A DNA stretch of 64,000 bases from Mariprofundus sp. NF (GTDB lineage Bacteria > Pseudomonadota > Zetaproteobacteria > Mariprofundales > Mariprofundaceae): the NCBI RefSeq assembly GCF_013387455.1, contig NZ_VWNC01000002.1:359001-423000 (forward strand). The letters run 5' to 3'. The translations under genes and the position numbers were made by a program. The first letter of the stretch is position 1; each line of letters opens with the position of its first letter. Positions 44,034-52,863 of this stretch are shown here, piece by piece. Below the pieces are notes generated by a model. It did not search any database. It was not told the origin of the DNA and saw only the letters and a program-made list of their open reading frames with translations.

Positions 44034-44960
44034 ATGACAATACAAAAAATATCTGCAGTGAACACACTGCTCTCCATTCCATGGTGGATCAGCGGCCTGC
44101 TGGCTGCTTTCACAATTATGCTGCCGGAGCTACTGCATATTCTTGATGATCCGGGCTCGCATGCAGATCCCAACCCGCTATTTGGTACACTGGCTAACGT
44201 GCTTTCGATCGGGCTGGCCACTGCGTTTATGATCATCACCCTGCTTCTGTTGTGGAAACAATTTAGCGCTGATTTACACCGGCAAAAAGAGAGACATTGG
44301 CTGGAGTTTCAACACAAACCTTCGCAACAGAACCACTCGGCACCCCATATATCGGGCGCGAAAGCCGGGGAGAACCACCACACACCTCTCAAACCGACAG
44401 CCTGGAGTCTGGAGCTGTTACAAGCTATGGCGGACAAACCTTTTCAGAGCCTCTGTCAGATGCTGTTTGGTGAACTGAATCTCGATGCCCGCCTGCCTGC
44501 AGCGCATCTGAAGCGCAGTCTGGATATCGAGCTCTATGACAAAGAGACGCCCTGGAAGCTTATCGCCATCGCGCAGTGCAAGATCTGGTCTGATCCGGTT
44601 AAAGTCTGCCATATCAAAGCGCTGCACAGGGTGATGCTGGCAAAAAAAGCGGCCAAGGCTTATTTCATTACCAGCGGCACCTTTACAGAGACAGCCCGAA
44701 ACCATGCCGGAGAGTGCGGCCTCACGCTGGTCGATGGCCAGCGACTACTGCAGTTGATGAAAGCGCTCAGCCCTGAGAAGTCAGCCCATCTGCTCAAACT
44801 TGTCACCGCTGGCGACTTCACCAGACCCGACTATCCAGACCGCGGCAACAAACTGCTCACACGCAAAACATCCGGTTCCATCTATCAGGTCTGGGGTGGT
44901 ACAAACCCGCCGCGTGATAAACCTGCTGCAAAGCCAGAAACCGCCACAGAACTTGAATAA
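44034..44960 (+). CDS. Mrr-like restriction-fold protein, zinc ribbon decayed
   Basis: 308 residues: two transmembrane helices at the N-terminus (WWISGLLAAFTIMLPELLHIL and LSIGLATAFMIITLLLLW), a linker, then an Mrr-type nuclease-fold domain (KRSLDIELYDKETP and AIAQCK with Asp and Lys of the PD-(D/E)xK core). The paralogue that follows has CPSCGLKL and CRRYPRC at the same place; here the Cys are gone (YPDRGNKL), so the zinc finger is lost. The protein may be a regulator or a degraded copy. Confidence 0.6.
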   Translation: MTIQKISAVNTLLSIPWWISGLLAAFTIMLPELLHILDDPGSHADPNPLFGTLANVLSIGLATAFMIITLLLLWKQFSADLHRQKERHWLEFQHKPSQQNHSAPHISGAKAGENHHTPLKPTAWSLELLQAMADKPFQSLCQMLFGELNLDARLPAAHLKRSLDIELYDKETPWKLIAIAQCKIWSDPVKVCHIKALHRVMLAKKAAKAYFITSGTFTETARNHAGECGLTLVDGQRLLQLMKALSPEKSAHLLKLVTAGDFTRPDYPDRGNKLLTRKTSGSIYQVWGGTNPPRDKPAAKPETATELE

Positions 44961-44966
44961 TCCGCA

Positions 44967-45887
44967 ATGAGCAAAATTCGAAAAGAGTCCGCGATTGAGT
45001 CGCTGTTCGCCATGCCGTGGTGGATCAGTGGCCTGCTCGCAACAGCAGCATTTTTCAGCCCCGATATTTTGAAGCTGGTGATCCCCATCAGAGAAGGGGC
45101 GTCAGGGGCCATGATTAATAGTACCTTTGTTACAGCGGCAGAAACCCTCGCCCCCATTTTCGCGACAGGCCTGCTGATCATTGCTCTGGCCATATTGGCC
45201 AAAAATATCTACAGCAGAGCAGAACCTGTCGCTCAGATAGCAACTCCCGCTGCCCCGAATAACCCCGGAATCAGCGATATGCTGGCCGAGAAGTTCTACA
45301 GCGAAGAGCCTCCCGAAATAACACCAACAAGCTGGAGCCTGCAGCTGCTGCAAGAGCTGGAGTGGAAACGTTTTGAAGAGTTATGCGAAGCTCTGCTTTA
45401 TGAGCTGGGGTTGATTGCCCGCAACACCAAATTCGGTGCAGATGGCGGTATCGATATTGATCTCTACGCCATCGATGAACCGTCCAACCGCATCGCTATC
45501 GCCCAGTGTAAGGCGTGGCCCAGGCCGGTTGGAGTAAAAGAGATCAGAGCGTTTTACGCGGTGATGGTCACCAGCAGTGTCTTAGAGGGTTATTTTATGA
45601 CCACCTCAACCTTCAGCGAAGAGGCCGTTAAATTCTCCCAAATCAGTAGCGTAACATTGATCAACGGTGAGCGAGTGCTTGCTCTGATCGCCGCCCTTCC
45701 CCCTGAGAGATCCCGCGCACTGCTCACCCTTGCCACCCGTGGTGACTTCACCACCCCTACCTGTCCCAGCTGTGGCCTGAAACTGATCCCCAGAAAATCC
45801 AGCAGCTCCGGCACCTCATTCTGGGGCTGCCGCCGCTACCCCCGCTGCACCGGCAAACTCAACATGAAGAAAGACTCCAACAAATGA
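44967..45887 (+). CDS. Membrane-anchored Mrr-like endonuclease with C4 zinc ribbon
   Basis: 306 residues. Two N-terminal transmembrane helices, then an Mrr-like domain with the signature GADGGIDIDLY and IAIAQCKAW (Asp and the Gln/Lys pair). A C4 zinc ribbon (CPSCGLKL ... FWGCRRYPRCTG) ends the protein, as in the topoisomerase-type zf domain. Mrr nucleases cut methylated or foreign DNA. The gene starts 6 bases after the paralogue, so they may form a pair. Confidence 0.75.
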   Translation: MSKIRKESAIESLFAMPWWISGLLATAAFFSPDILKLVIPIREGASGAMINSTFVTAAETLAPIFATGLLIIALAILAKNIYSRAEPVAQIATPAAPNNPGISDMLAEKFYSEEPPEITPTSWSLQLLQELEWKRFEELCEALLYELGLIARNTKFGADGGIDIDLYAIDEPSNRIAIAQCKAWPRPVGVKEIRAFYAVMVTSSVLEGYFMTTSTFSEEAVKFSQISSVTLINGERVLALIAALPPERSRALLTLATRGDFTTPTCPSCGLKLIPRKSSSSGTSFWGCRRYPRCTGKLNMKKDSNK

Positions 45888-45964
45888 TTGAACAGGTATA
45901 TGGTGAGCATCGGCAATGGAAGCATGGGGAAGCATGGAGCTAATCACCCTTACTGGATTAGCTT

Positions 45965-46759
45965 GTGATTGATTTCAGCGCTCTGATTTCTCAGCTCTTT
46001 GCCTCATTCTGGTGGCTTCTTCCACTAATTGCCCTGATCGCACTTTTTAAGTCCCCATGGTTTAAAGGTTTCATCGGTGAAGTGATGGTCAATCTGGCTG
46101 CCAGATTCTTTCTTAATAAAAACGATTATCATCTGATCAAAAATGTCACCATCCCCATCTTTGGCGGCACCACCCAGATCGATCATATTATTGTTTCCCG
46201 TTACGGCGTCTTTGTTGTGGAGACCAAAAACATGAAAGGCTGGATTTTTGGTGGCGAACACCAAAAGGCTTGGACACAGCAGATATTCAAATCCAAACAC
46301 AAATTCCAGAACCCGTTGCATCAGAACTACAAGCACACCAAAACCCTTGAGTTAACACTTGGCCTTGAACCTGAGAAGCTCTTCTCCTTGGTTGTCTTTG
46401 TCGGTGACAGCACCTTCAAAACCGAGATGCCGGAGAATGTCACCTATGGCGGTGGTTATATCCGCTTTATCAAATCGCACACCGAAATTCTGCTAACCGA
46501 ATCTGAGGTTCAGCAGGTGATCGGGCAGATCGCCGATCACCGCCTGCACCCATCGATCAAAACCCATCGTCAGCATGCCGCACATGTAAAAGAGATCGTC
46601 GCCAGCAAAGAGGCTGCTCAATCAACAGATGCAAAATCCTGCCCCAAATGCGGCAGTGAGATGGTGCTGCGTACCAGCAAGAAGGGCCCCAATGCAGGCA
46701 ATGAATTTTGGGGCTGCTCCGCATTTCCAAAATGCAGAGCAGTTACTGCATTTGAATAA
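45965..46759 (+). CDS. NERD-domain protein with C4 zinc ribbon
   Basis: 264 residues from GTG 45965 (weak upstream site). One transmembrane helix (FWWLLPLIALIALF), then a NERD domain with nuclease-like QIDHIIVSRYGVFVVETKN, where Asp, Glu and Lys form the PD-(D/E)xK-type site, and a C-terminal zinc ribbon (CPKCGSEMVLRTSK and FWGCSAFPKC). The zinc ribbon closely resembles that of the Mrr-like neighbour. It is likely to process DNA or RNA at the membrane. Confidence 0.78.
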   Translation: MIDFSALISQLFASFWWLLPLIALIALFKSPWFKGFIGEVMVNLAARFFLNKNDYHLIKNVTIPIFGGTTQIDHIIVSRYGVFVVETKNMKGWIFGGEHQKAWTQQIFKSKHKFQNPLHQNYKHTKTLELTLGLEPEKLFSLVVFVGDSTFKTEMPENVTYGGGYIRFIKSHTEILLTESEVQQVIGQIADHRLHPSIKTHRQHAAHVKEIVASKEAAQSTDAKSCPKCGSEMVLRTSKKGPNAGNEFWGCSAFPKCRAVTAFE

Positions 46760-46811
46760 GCAAAGACTCGGTCACTTTAGCTTTTCTCTTGGTTCTAGGG
46801 TAACTTAAGAA

Positions 46812-48788
46812 ATGGCAAGAGAATACTATTCAGGATTGATCGAAGAGTTTGTTAGCACATCTGTCGAAGAAGTGCTGGGCAAGTTAGCTGACAACAACCA
46901 ATTCAGCTTGGAACTCACTCAGAAGAATGCTTGGAAAGAAGAGATTGTACTCTTGCAAAGCATACTCAATGGTTATGCTGGAAAGATTTACTTTGAGTAT
47001 TCAATTCCTCGCATGGGCCAGCGCATTGACGTGTTGCTGCTGATCCATGGCGTGATCTTTGTGCTCGAATTCAAGGTGGGCGAGCGAGCATTTCATCAGC
47101 ACCACATCGATCAGGTTTGGGACTACACGCTTGATCTGAAAAACTTCCATGAGACCAGCCATGATCTGGTGATCGCCCCGGTGCTGATTGCCACCAAGGC
47201 CAATGATGGACCGCTGAATATTTTGATGACGCCCCAAAACGACAACCTGCTTTTTCCCATCTTGTGCAATGCGGGCATGTTGCCGGAAGTGATTGCGGGG
47301 GTGTTGGCCTTTGTTGAAGCTAAGACCATTGAGCCAGCCCGCTGGGAGCAGGGCAGATATTATCCCACCCCAACAATCATTGAAGCGGCGATATCGCTCT
47401 ATCAAGGCCACTCGGTTGAAGATATTTCACGGAGGGATGCCGAAGATATCAACTTGGGCGCGACGACCGATTCCATTTCAGGGGTGATCGAGCAGGCGCG
47501 GACGACAGGAAAAAAATGCATCTGTTTTGTGACCGGCGTGCCTGGAGCAGGTAAAACGCTGGTAGGGTTGAACATCGCCAACCAGCACATGGATAAAGCC
47601 AGTGAGCTCTACAGCGTGTTCCTCTCCGGCAATGGACCGCTTGTGGCCATATTAACTGAAGCTTTGGCTCGTGACCGAGTTCGGCGCTCAATTGAAGAGG
47701 GCGAAAAGATCAAGAAGGGTGTGGCAAGGAGTGCCGTCAAAGCGTTGATTCAAAACGTTCACCACTTTCGTGATGACTGTCTGCAAAGTGAAATTGCGCC
47801 GATTGAGCATGTGGTGCTCTTTGATGAGGCCCAACGCGCTTGGAATTTAGCGCAGACCACGTCCTTTATGCGGCAGAAGAAAGGCGTGCCCGACTTTGAC
47901 ATGTCGGAGCCTGAGTTTTTGATCTCCTGTATGGACCGGCACGAAGACTGGGCCGTTATCGTTTGCTTGGTTGGTGGTGGCCAAGAGATTAATACCGGAG
48001 AAGCTGGCATCAGCGAATGGATCGAATCGATCAATCGCGCATACAAGGATTGGCATGTCTATATTTCGCCGCAAATTCATGACAGTGAATATGCTGCTGG
48101 TGAAGCGGTCGCGATGCTTCAGCCCCACCGAGATGTGACCTATATTGATAGCCTGCATCTCTCTGTCTCGATGCGCTCATTTCGTGCCGAGAATGTCTCT
48201 GCATTGGTGAAGCAGATTCTTGATCTGGACCTGCAGGCTGCTCGCCAGTCATTCAATTCATTGCAGGGTAAATATCCCATCGTAGTGACGCGCTGCGTGA
48301 AGCAAGCAAAAGCGTGGCTGAAGCAGCAGGCCCGAGGCTCTGAGCGCTATGGCATTGTTGTCTCTTCCCAAGCTTCTCGCCTCAAGCCCTATGCGATTGA
48401 TATCAAGTCACCGATGAATCCCGTGCACTGGTTTCTTGAGGGGAAGGATGATGTCCGTTCCTCTTACTATCTCGAAGATGTGGCGACTGAATTTCATATT
48501 CAGGGCTTGGAGCTCGATTGGGCGTGTGTGACTTGGGATGCCGATTTTAGATATAGCGAAGATGGGTGGCGACATTTCTCTTTCCGCGGTAACAAATGGC
48601 AACGAATCAATAAAGCTGAGCGGCAGATGTATTTGAAGAACGCCTATCGTGTGTTGCTGACCCGCGCACGGCAGGGAATGGTGATTGTCGTGCCTCAAGG
48701 TGATGCCGAAGACCCGACGCGGGATTCGGCCTTTTATGATGACACTTTTGAGTATCTAACATCGATTGGCTTGCCAGCTATTGAATGA
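46812..48788 (+). CDS. Nuclease-helicase fusion with DUF2075 domain
   Basis: 658 residues. Residues ~60-90 contain [19 protein letters not shown], a PD-(D/E)xK nuclease core (Asp, then Glu-Phe-Lys). The helicase part has Walker [17 protein letters not shown] (~240), a DEAQ motif ([11 protein letters not shown]), and C-terminal motifs [10 protein letters not shown] and [12 protein letters not shown] of the DUF2075 / Schlafen-like superfamily 1 helicases. Such fusions occur in anti-phage systems. The neighbourhood of Mrr and NERD genes supports a defence role, which is inference. Confidence 0.75.
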   Translation: MAREYYSGLIEEFVSTSVEEVLGKLADNNQFSLELTQKNAWKEEIVLLQSILNGYAGKIYFEYSIPRMGQRIDVLLLIHGVIFVLEFKVGERAFHQHHIDQVWDYTLDLKNFHETSHDLVIAPVLIATKANDGPLNILMTPQNDNLLFPILCNAGMLPEVIAGVLAFVEAKTIEPARWEQGRYYPTPTIIEAAISLYQGHSVEDISRRDAEDINLGATTDSISGVIEQARTTGKKCICFVTGVPGAGKTLVGLNIANQHMDKASELYSVFLSGNGPLVAILTEALARDRVRRSIEEGEKIKKGVARSAVKALIQNVHHFRDDCLQSEIAPIEHVVLFDEAQRAWNLAQTTSFMRQKKGVPDFDMSEPEFLISCMDRHEDWAVIVCLVGGGQEINTGEAGISEWIESINRAYKDWHVYISPQIHDSEYAAGEAVAMLQPHRDVTYIDSLHLSVSMRSFRAENVSALVKQILDLDLQAARQSFNSLQGKYPIVVTRCVKQAKAWLKQQARGSERYGIVVSSQASRLKPYAIDIKSPMNPVHWFLEGKDDVRSSYYLEDVATEFHIQGLELDWACVTWDADFRYSEDGWRHFSFRGNKWQRINKAERQMYLKNAYRVLLTRARQGMVIVVPQGDAEDPTRDSAFYDDTFEYLTSIGLPAIE

Positions 48789-48815
48789 ACATTTTCTAAG
48801 TGCCAGGTTGGGTTG

Positions 48816-49169
48816 ATGCTTACCCTGCACGAAGATGCGTTTTACGAATTCTTTCGCCCCTATCGGCATCCACAATCCAGTTGCGATATCTGGGGTGGCA
48901 TCGGGCTGGAAACTTTTGGCGAGGATTTGAAACTGGTGAAATCGCTGCCCGCTGCGCATTTGTGGACGGTTGTGGATGGCGATGGCGACCAATGGATTCT
49001 GCCCGGCATTCATTGCGTGAATCGGATTTGTTATCTGGTTACTGAAGTTGCCCACGACTGGCGGGATCTTGAGTTTCGCATTCCTGCCAGAGGATATTCG
49101 CTGACCCAGTTAGGCCTTTTGCGTCAGCTCAATCAAGCCCGGAAATTCATGGGATCAATCAACGTATAA
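48816..49169 (+). CDS. Small protein next to the helicase, unknown
   Basis: 117 residues from ATG 48816. One domain with ALHTV-like and aromatic-rich strands (FYEFFRPYRHPQSSCDIWGG, HLWTVVDGDGDQWILPG). Three Cys, no signal. It begins 28 bases after the helicase stop and probably belongs to it. The small partner of a two-gene defence system is one reading; no family is recognised. Confidence 0.6.
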   Translation: MLTLHEDAFYEFFRPYRHPQSSCDIWGGIGLETFGEDLKLVKSLPAAHLWTVVDGDGDQWILPGIHCVNRICYLVTEVAHDWRDLEFRIPARGYSLTQLGLLRQLNQARKFMGSINV

Positions 49170-49181
49170 TATGTAAAAAGA

Positions 49182-49195
49182 GAGCCGAGTGGCTC
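49182..49195 (-). terminator. Terminator of the DUF3617 gene
   Basis: GAGCC and GGCTC with a GAGT loop, extended by further pairs; the minus strand reads into TTTTT. It may serve both strands, as the plus-strand small gene ends nearby. Confidence 0.55.
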
Positions 49196-49208
49196 CCTTA
49201 AGTGTTAA

Positions 49209-49628
49209 TTACTTGCAGGGGCCGAGGCGTTTGCCGGTGATGTGACTGACCATCTTCATGCCCTGGGTGTTCATGGTCGTCGTGCCTTTCATGGTCTCAC
49301 CTGTGTAGGTGTAGGTGCCGTTCATATCTGAGGTGATGCCATCGTTGGTGCAGCGTATGTGCCATGTTACCGTGTGACCGGAAACAGACTGATCGATCAT
49401 TTTACAGCTATCACTATCATGAGACTTCTGCCTGGGAACCATCATGTCGTTTGTGATGCACTGGCTATGCTGCATATCCGGCAAACTCGGCATGCCTTCA
49501 GGCATAGAACTCATATCTATCTTCGTGGTCATCTCCCACTCACCCTCATGCAGGATCTGCTCGGCAAAGCAGACCGAACTGGTGAAGAGAATCAGTAGTG
49601 CCGGGATAACTCTGTTGAAGTAATTCAT
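49209..49628 (-). CDS. DUF3617 family exported protein
   Basis: 139 residues from ATG 49628 (GGGGAGGAAGAG upstream). Signal peptide (VIPALLILFTSSVCFAEQ) and a mature domain of typical DUF3617 type: HEGEWEMTTKIDMSSMPEGM with a Met-rich region, then conserved Cys (SQCITNDMM) and the final LGPC. Such proteins are periplasmic and of unknown role. Confidence 0.82.
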   Translation of the reverse strand: MNYFNRVIPALLILFTSSVCFAEQILHEGEWEMTTKIDMSSMPEGMPSLPDMQHSQCITNDMMVPRQKSHDSDSCKMIDQSVSGHTVTWHIRCTNDGITSDMNGTYTYTGETMKGTTTMNTQGMKMVSHITGKRLGPCK

Positions 49629-49737
49629 GCTCTTCCTCCCCATCGTTGCAACAGATCGAAATGGTCTCATTAGTTTTACTATAGCATATAGTTTTAAGTC
49701 TCGGAAAGACTCCGAGACTTAATGAGAGCGCAAACTG

Positions 49738-49992
49738 TTAGATGAGTTTGTTGAGCTGGCTGCCTGAGAGGTCAAGCTTGTGGATCATCTTGCCGTGGAT
49801 GTCGTAGAACTCCTGCTGGGTGCGGTCAAAGGGGTTCTGGTGCTGTTGCCAGCTGGTGCCGCTATAGGCCCGTACAGGTTCGGCATCGGTCTCAACCGAT
49901 GCGATGTTTCTCATCTCGGCTGTAACGACCGGTGGCACTACCACTGCAGGCAGGCGATCGACGTAAAGTGTGATTCCATCTACCATCATCAT
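49738..49992 (-). CDS. Small protein, unknown, probably leaderless
   Basis: 84 residues. It starts with three tandem ATG codons (MMMVDGITLYVDRLP). An extended -10 (TGC TATAAT, 49999-50007) lies 6 bases upstream, so the transcript may begin at the ATG without a leader. The C-terminal half (NPFDRTQQEFYDIHGKMIHK) is predicted helical. No signal or known motif. Confidence 0.5.
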   Translation of the reverse strand: MMMVDGITLYVDRLPAVVVPPVVTAEMRNIASVETDAEPVRAYSGTSWQQHQNPFDRTQQEFYDIHGKMIHKLDLSGSQLNKLI

Positions 49993-49998
49993 GTTACT

Positions 49999-50007
49999 AT
50001 TATAGCA
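49999..50007 (-). promoter_or_regulatory. Extended -10 promoter for the 84-residue gene
   Basis: Minus-strand TGCTATAAT, then AGTAAC and the ATG at 49992. No -35 that I can recognise, as is common with extended -10 sites. Confidence 0.55.
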
Positions 50008-50122
50008 GAATTTGCTAAATACCCCTATTTACGGACTCCTTCACCCGACCAGCTTGCCATGCGTGTGTAAAATCCTGCTTGATCAGCCCTTTCGGCTGCA
50101 TATGATTCACACCCTGTTATCA

Positions 50123-50198
50123 GCCGGCATAGCTCAGATGGTAGAGCAGCTGATTTGTAATCAGCAGGCCACGGGTTCGATTCCTGTTGCCGGCTCCA
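50123..50198 (+). tRNA. tRNA-Thr (anticodon TGT)
   Basis: A 76-base cloverleaf: acceptor stem GCCGGCA pairs with TGCCGGC, D-arm GCTCAGATGGTAGAGC, anticodon loop TTTGTAA with TGT at its centre, T-arm with GTTCGATTC, and an encoded CCA. The anticodon reads ACA codons (Thr). Confidence 0.96.
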
Positions 50199-50222
50199 GT
50201 TTAAAATTTGCAGTCATGAAGA

Positions 50223-50247
50223 GGGAGCCCGGCCGGCTCCCTTTTTT
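50223..50247 (+). terminator. Terminator after tRNA-Thr
   Basis: GGGAGCC and GGCTCCC with loop CGGCC, then six T. A strong intrinsic terminator. Confidence 0.9.
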
Positions 50248-50370
50248 CATGCCCTGCCTCTTCGCTCTCCACCACAATCGGACAACCTCTTATCTGCTGC
50301 CAAACAGGCATAGCTATCTATATCCGCAAGGCAGGCGTACGGTGTACTGGATTAATCAGGAGCCAATACC

Positions 50371-50472
50371 ATGGGTAAAGAACAGAAGAGCAGTAGAGAA
50401 GGAAAAAAAGAGGCGGCTAAAACGCCAAAAGAGAAGAAGGCAGCCAAAGCTGCAAAGAAGGCTGCCAGGTAA
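50371..50472 (+). CDS. 33-residue Lys/Ala-rich basic protein
   Basis: A clean frame starting with AGGAG 8 bases before ATG; the translation opens MGKEQKSSREGKKEAAK and ends KKAAR. About two fifths of the residues are Lys or Arg. Such short basic proteins resemble nucleic-acid-binding or ribosome-associated peptides, and similar short tails occur in histone H1-like proteins. It is too short for ordinary gene prediction, but the ribosome site and the following terminator support it. Confidence 0.6.
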   Translation: MGKEQKSSREGKKEAAKTPKEKKAAKAAKKAAR

Positions 50473-50532
50473 ATTCGGCCTCTCAGTTGCCTGAACAAGC
50501 GCTGACTGAATATCGCATGATTTTATAAAAAA

Positions 50533-50556
50533 GGGGAGCCGATTGGCTCCCCTTTT
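50533..50556 (+). terminator. Terminator after the small basic gene
   Basis: Perfect 8-bp stem GGGGAGCC / GGCTCCCC with loop GATT, then TTTT. A second, similar copy at 51520 has loop AATC. Confidence 0.85.
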
Positions 50557-50616
50557 GCCATTTGCACCGACAATGGGTCAGCAACAATAGTCATCATCGT
50601 CAGATTAACGTCGCAG

Positions 50617-51144
50617 TTAAGTTTGACAGTTCAAACGCTCACAAAGCAATTTTCCGGCAATTCTCCGCTCTCTTGCCCGGCCATCCCTGATAGCATCAAC
50701 GAGCACAAGCAGCTCATAGAGAACGCTATCCTGTGCCGCTGCTGCTGGTACAGACTTATACAGTGGTGAGAGTGAAGGACCGCGATCTTTTCCCTCCGCA
50801 TACGGCCATACCGGCGGATTCTGCTGATCATACACAAGCTCGCTCACTATGGGTTCGGCTGCGTAAGAGGTTTTCATACCTCTGGTGATGGTTCCATAAT
50901 CCGGTGGAAAGGCATACTTAATGCCGTGCAGAAGAAACTCCTCCAGCGCCTGCCGATTAGGTCGTGGCTGAACGCCCTCACCAAGCTGTACCAGCAATTT
51001 TGCCCTGAGCGCTCGCTTTACACCGGCATTAATTTCCGAGGCACTCATGCACAACTCATTAGCCAGCTGTAGATAACTCCACGACCGATCTCCTAACGCA
51101 ATCAGCTTTAGTACAACAACAATATCCTGTGGCTTTAAAATCAT
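50617..51144 (-). CDS. Winged-helix-like DNA-binding protein, unknown
   Basis: 175 residues. An N-terminal winged-helix segment (MILKPQDIVVVLKLIALGD, SASEINAGVKRALRAKLL) resembles MarR-type folds, followed by the conserved core FLLHGIKYAFPPDYGTITRG and PVWPYAEGKDRGPSLSPLYK. Homologues I remember often sit beside nucleotidyltransferase-type (AbiEii) genes as antitoxins or regulators. No such partner is present here, so this looks like an orphan. Confidence 0.6.
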   Translation of the reverse strand: MILKPQDIVVVLKLIALGDRSWSYLQLANELCMSASEINAGVKRALRAKLLVQLGEGVQPRPNRQALEEFLLHGIKYAFPPDYGTITRGMKTSYAAEPIVSELVYDQQNPPVWPYAEGKDRGPSLSPLYKSVPAAAAQDSVLYELLVLVDAIRDGRARERRIAGKLLCERLNCQT

Positions 51145-51519
51145 GCCCGTATGCTATTCGCGATTCGCGAATGGCGCAAACTTGGCAAGACGGGTACTTT
51201 TTCAGGCCTCACAACAAGCAGTGCTTTAGTTTTCTATAATCTGGCTGGCGAATGTTCTGATTGTTTTCTGATCCCCCGTTAGCAGGCTGCCGAGACAAAT
51301 ATTCTAAATCGGAGAAGAGCGGCGGAGCCGTGGCCGATTTTGAATATGCAGGATCGGGAACCCGAAGGGCGGGCTGGTTCCGGGGTGGCTTTCTATCGTT
51401 ATTTCTTTGCCACCAAAGAAATGACAAGTGAATATATATTCACTTACATTGCCTTTGATTTGAAGCAACTCAGTTGCTGTTAGGGTAATTCCCGTAATTG
51501 CACGATGAACCCAAAAAAA
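51145..51519. other. Intergenic region with repeat hairpins
   Basis: Contains ATTTCTTTG / CAAAGAAAT (51401-51422) preceded by CGGGGTGGCTTTCT, a repeat type seen in many bacterial intergenic regions, and an AT-rich palindrome AGTGAATATATATTCACT (51427-51444). I see no gene. Confidence 0.5.
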
Positions 51520-51543
51520 GGGGAGCCAATCGGCTCCCCTTTT
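51520..51543 (-). terminator. Terminator upstream of the DUF-like gene 51582
   Basis: GGGGAGCC / GGCTCCCC with loop AATC; the minus strand continues into a T run, so it ends the minus-strand gene starting at 51863. Confidence 0.75.
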
Positions 51544-51581
51544 GTCATCTGTAGCGACAACGGATCAGATCATCTGATCTC

Positions 51582-51863
51582 TTATTTCTCGTCGGTCCAA
51601 GCCTGCAGCCCTTCAATAATCTGTTTGGCCTGCTTGACGTTGGTGATGTTAAACTTGGAGCGCGGGGTATATTCACCATTACGCTTCTGGAAACGGCGGA
51701 TAGTGAATTTATCCTCGCCATACTCTTCCTTGGCAGCGTCCCAGTTCACATAGCGGAACATGATGGTGGTCCATGCACCCTTGCTGAGAATCACCTTATC
51801 CAGCTGCTTGGTGGTCACGATACCGCCCTCTTCATAATCGATGCTTAAATCGTCTGGTGTCAT
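51582..51863 (-). CDS. Small conserved protein, possibly PC4-like
   Basis: 93 residues from ATG 51863 with AGAGGATCTT upstream. KFTIRRFQKRNGEYTPRSKF and AKQIIEGLQAW recall the PC4 transcriptional-coactivator fold (single-strand nucleic acid binding), with VILSKGAWTTIMFRYVNWD as extra. The match is by eye and low. An acidic stretch at the N-terminus (DDLSIDYEEGG) is present. No neighbour helps. Confidence 0.5.
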   Translation of the reverse strand: MTPDDLSIDYEEGGIVTTKQLDKVILSKGAWTTIMFRYVNWDAAKEEYGEDKFTIRRFQKRNGEYTPRSKFNITNVKQAKQIIEGLQAWTDEK

Positions 51864-51971
51864 AAGATCCTCTTGCTTGATATGAGTTCGTAATTCGGGG
51901 CGCAGCCTATCGCCTCGCCCCGTTTTTGCACTGTTCAACTTAAATCAGCGCTCTACTGAGTGAATCCTCGC

Positions 51972-52859
51972 CTACTCCTGATAGTAGTAATCGTACTGGC
52001 TCAGCAGGGAGTCAGTCAGGCTCCACGCCTCGGTATATGAGAGGCCGCTCTCATCGGGAAAGACAATGCGCACATAGAGATTCTTGCCATGTTTCTTCTG
52101 CAGCTGTGCGAGTCGCTTATGCAAAGCGGTGCTATCGGTGGCTTGATATGCAGCATCGGTTGGCCTCTTGATGCCGATATGTAACTTGCCACCCTCCCGA
52201 TGATATCGAACGAACACCACCTCCTTACCCAGCTGCGAACGGGCCGGACGGATCAGCTTATTATACTTGGTTTGCAGATCAACATGCTGCAGCTCCAGCA
52301 ACTTCAGCCGCTCAAGTTGGGTGATGCCACTGCTTTTAAATTTGGCGATCTCTGCCTGACTCTCTCGGTTCTGCTGCTCCTGCAAGTTTAACGCCTGCAG
52401 TCGCTGTTCAAGCTCAGCTACCAGTTCAACCTGCCGCTTCTCCAGGTTCGCCTTCTCACTAAGTGCTGTATCCAGGCCCCGGGTAGCACCGGAGAGCTGA
52501 CTCTTGAGCTGCATATTATCCTGCTCACTCTTTTTAAGCTGGCTTATTGCACGGCTATGCTCCTCGCCCAGATTCATCAGACGAAGACGTAGCATCGACG
52601 ACGCCTCTTCCAAGCGTTTCAGCCGCATATTGAGTTCTGTGTTGATGTTGGTGGTGGAGTAGGCCTGTTCGGCAGCAGAGCGTTCCGCCGCCAGCGAATC
52701 CTGCAGCTGATGCACCAGATCCATGTTTTTCACCAGCAGCGTTAACATCGCCAGTAGAAAAACCAGCACGATCACCGTCATGATATCGGTGAATGATGGC
52801 CAGAACCCTTCATCCCGATGTTCGTTGCCCAGACGGAGATCGATAAATCCCTGCGGCAT
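51972..52859 (-). CDS. MotB-like membrane protein without an OmpA domain
   Basis: 295 residues from ATG 52859 (AAGGAG 8 bases upstream). One transmembrane helix with an acidic residue before it (SFTDIMTVIVLVFLLAMLTL), then a long coiled coil (~70-215), and a novel C-terminal domain (EVVFVRYHREGGKLHIGIK) that is not the OmpA peptidoglycan-binding fold. It starts 4 bases after the MotA-like gene. Function unknown; it probably couples proton flow to something else than flagella. Confidence 0.7.
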   Translation of the reverse strand: MPQGFIDLRLGNEHRDEGFWPSFTDIMTVIVLVFLLAMLTLLVKNMDLVHQLQDSLAAERSAAEQAYSTTNINTELNMRLKRLEEASSMLRLRLMNLGEEHSRAISQLKKSEQDNMQLKSQLSGATRGLDTALSEKANLEKRQVELVAELEQRLQALNLQEQQNRESQAEIAKFKSSGITQLERLKLLELQHVDLQTKYNKLIRPARSQLGKEVVFVRYHREGGKLHIGIKRPTDAAYQATDSTALHKRLAQLQKKHGKNLYVRIVFPDESGLSYTEAWSLTDSLLSQYDYYYQE

Positions 52860-52863
52860 ACCG

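Noticed and set aside
50123..50198. tRNA-Thr as attachment site of an island
   Set aside because: No integrase lies next to it and no repeat of its 3' end was noticed.
50012..50494. 160-residue frame across the tRNA-Thr gene
   Set aside because: It reads through a tRNA and its terminator, and covers the 33-residue gene in another frame.
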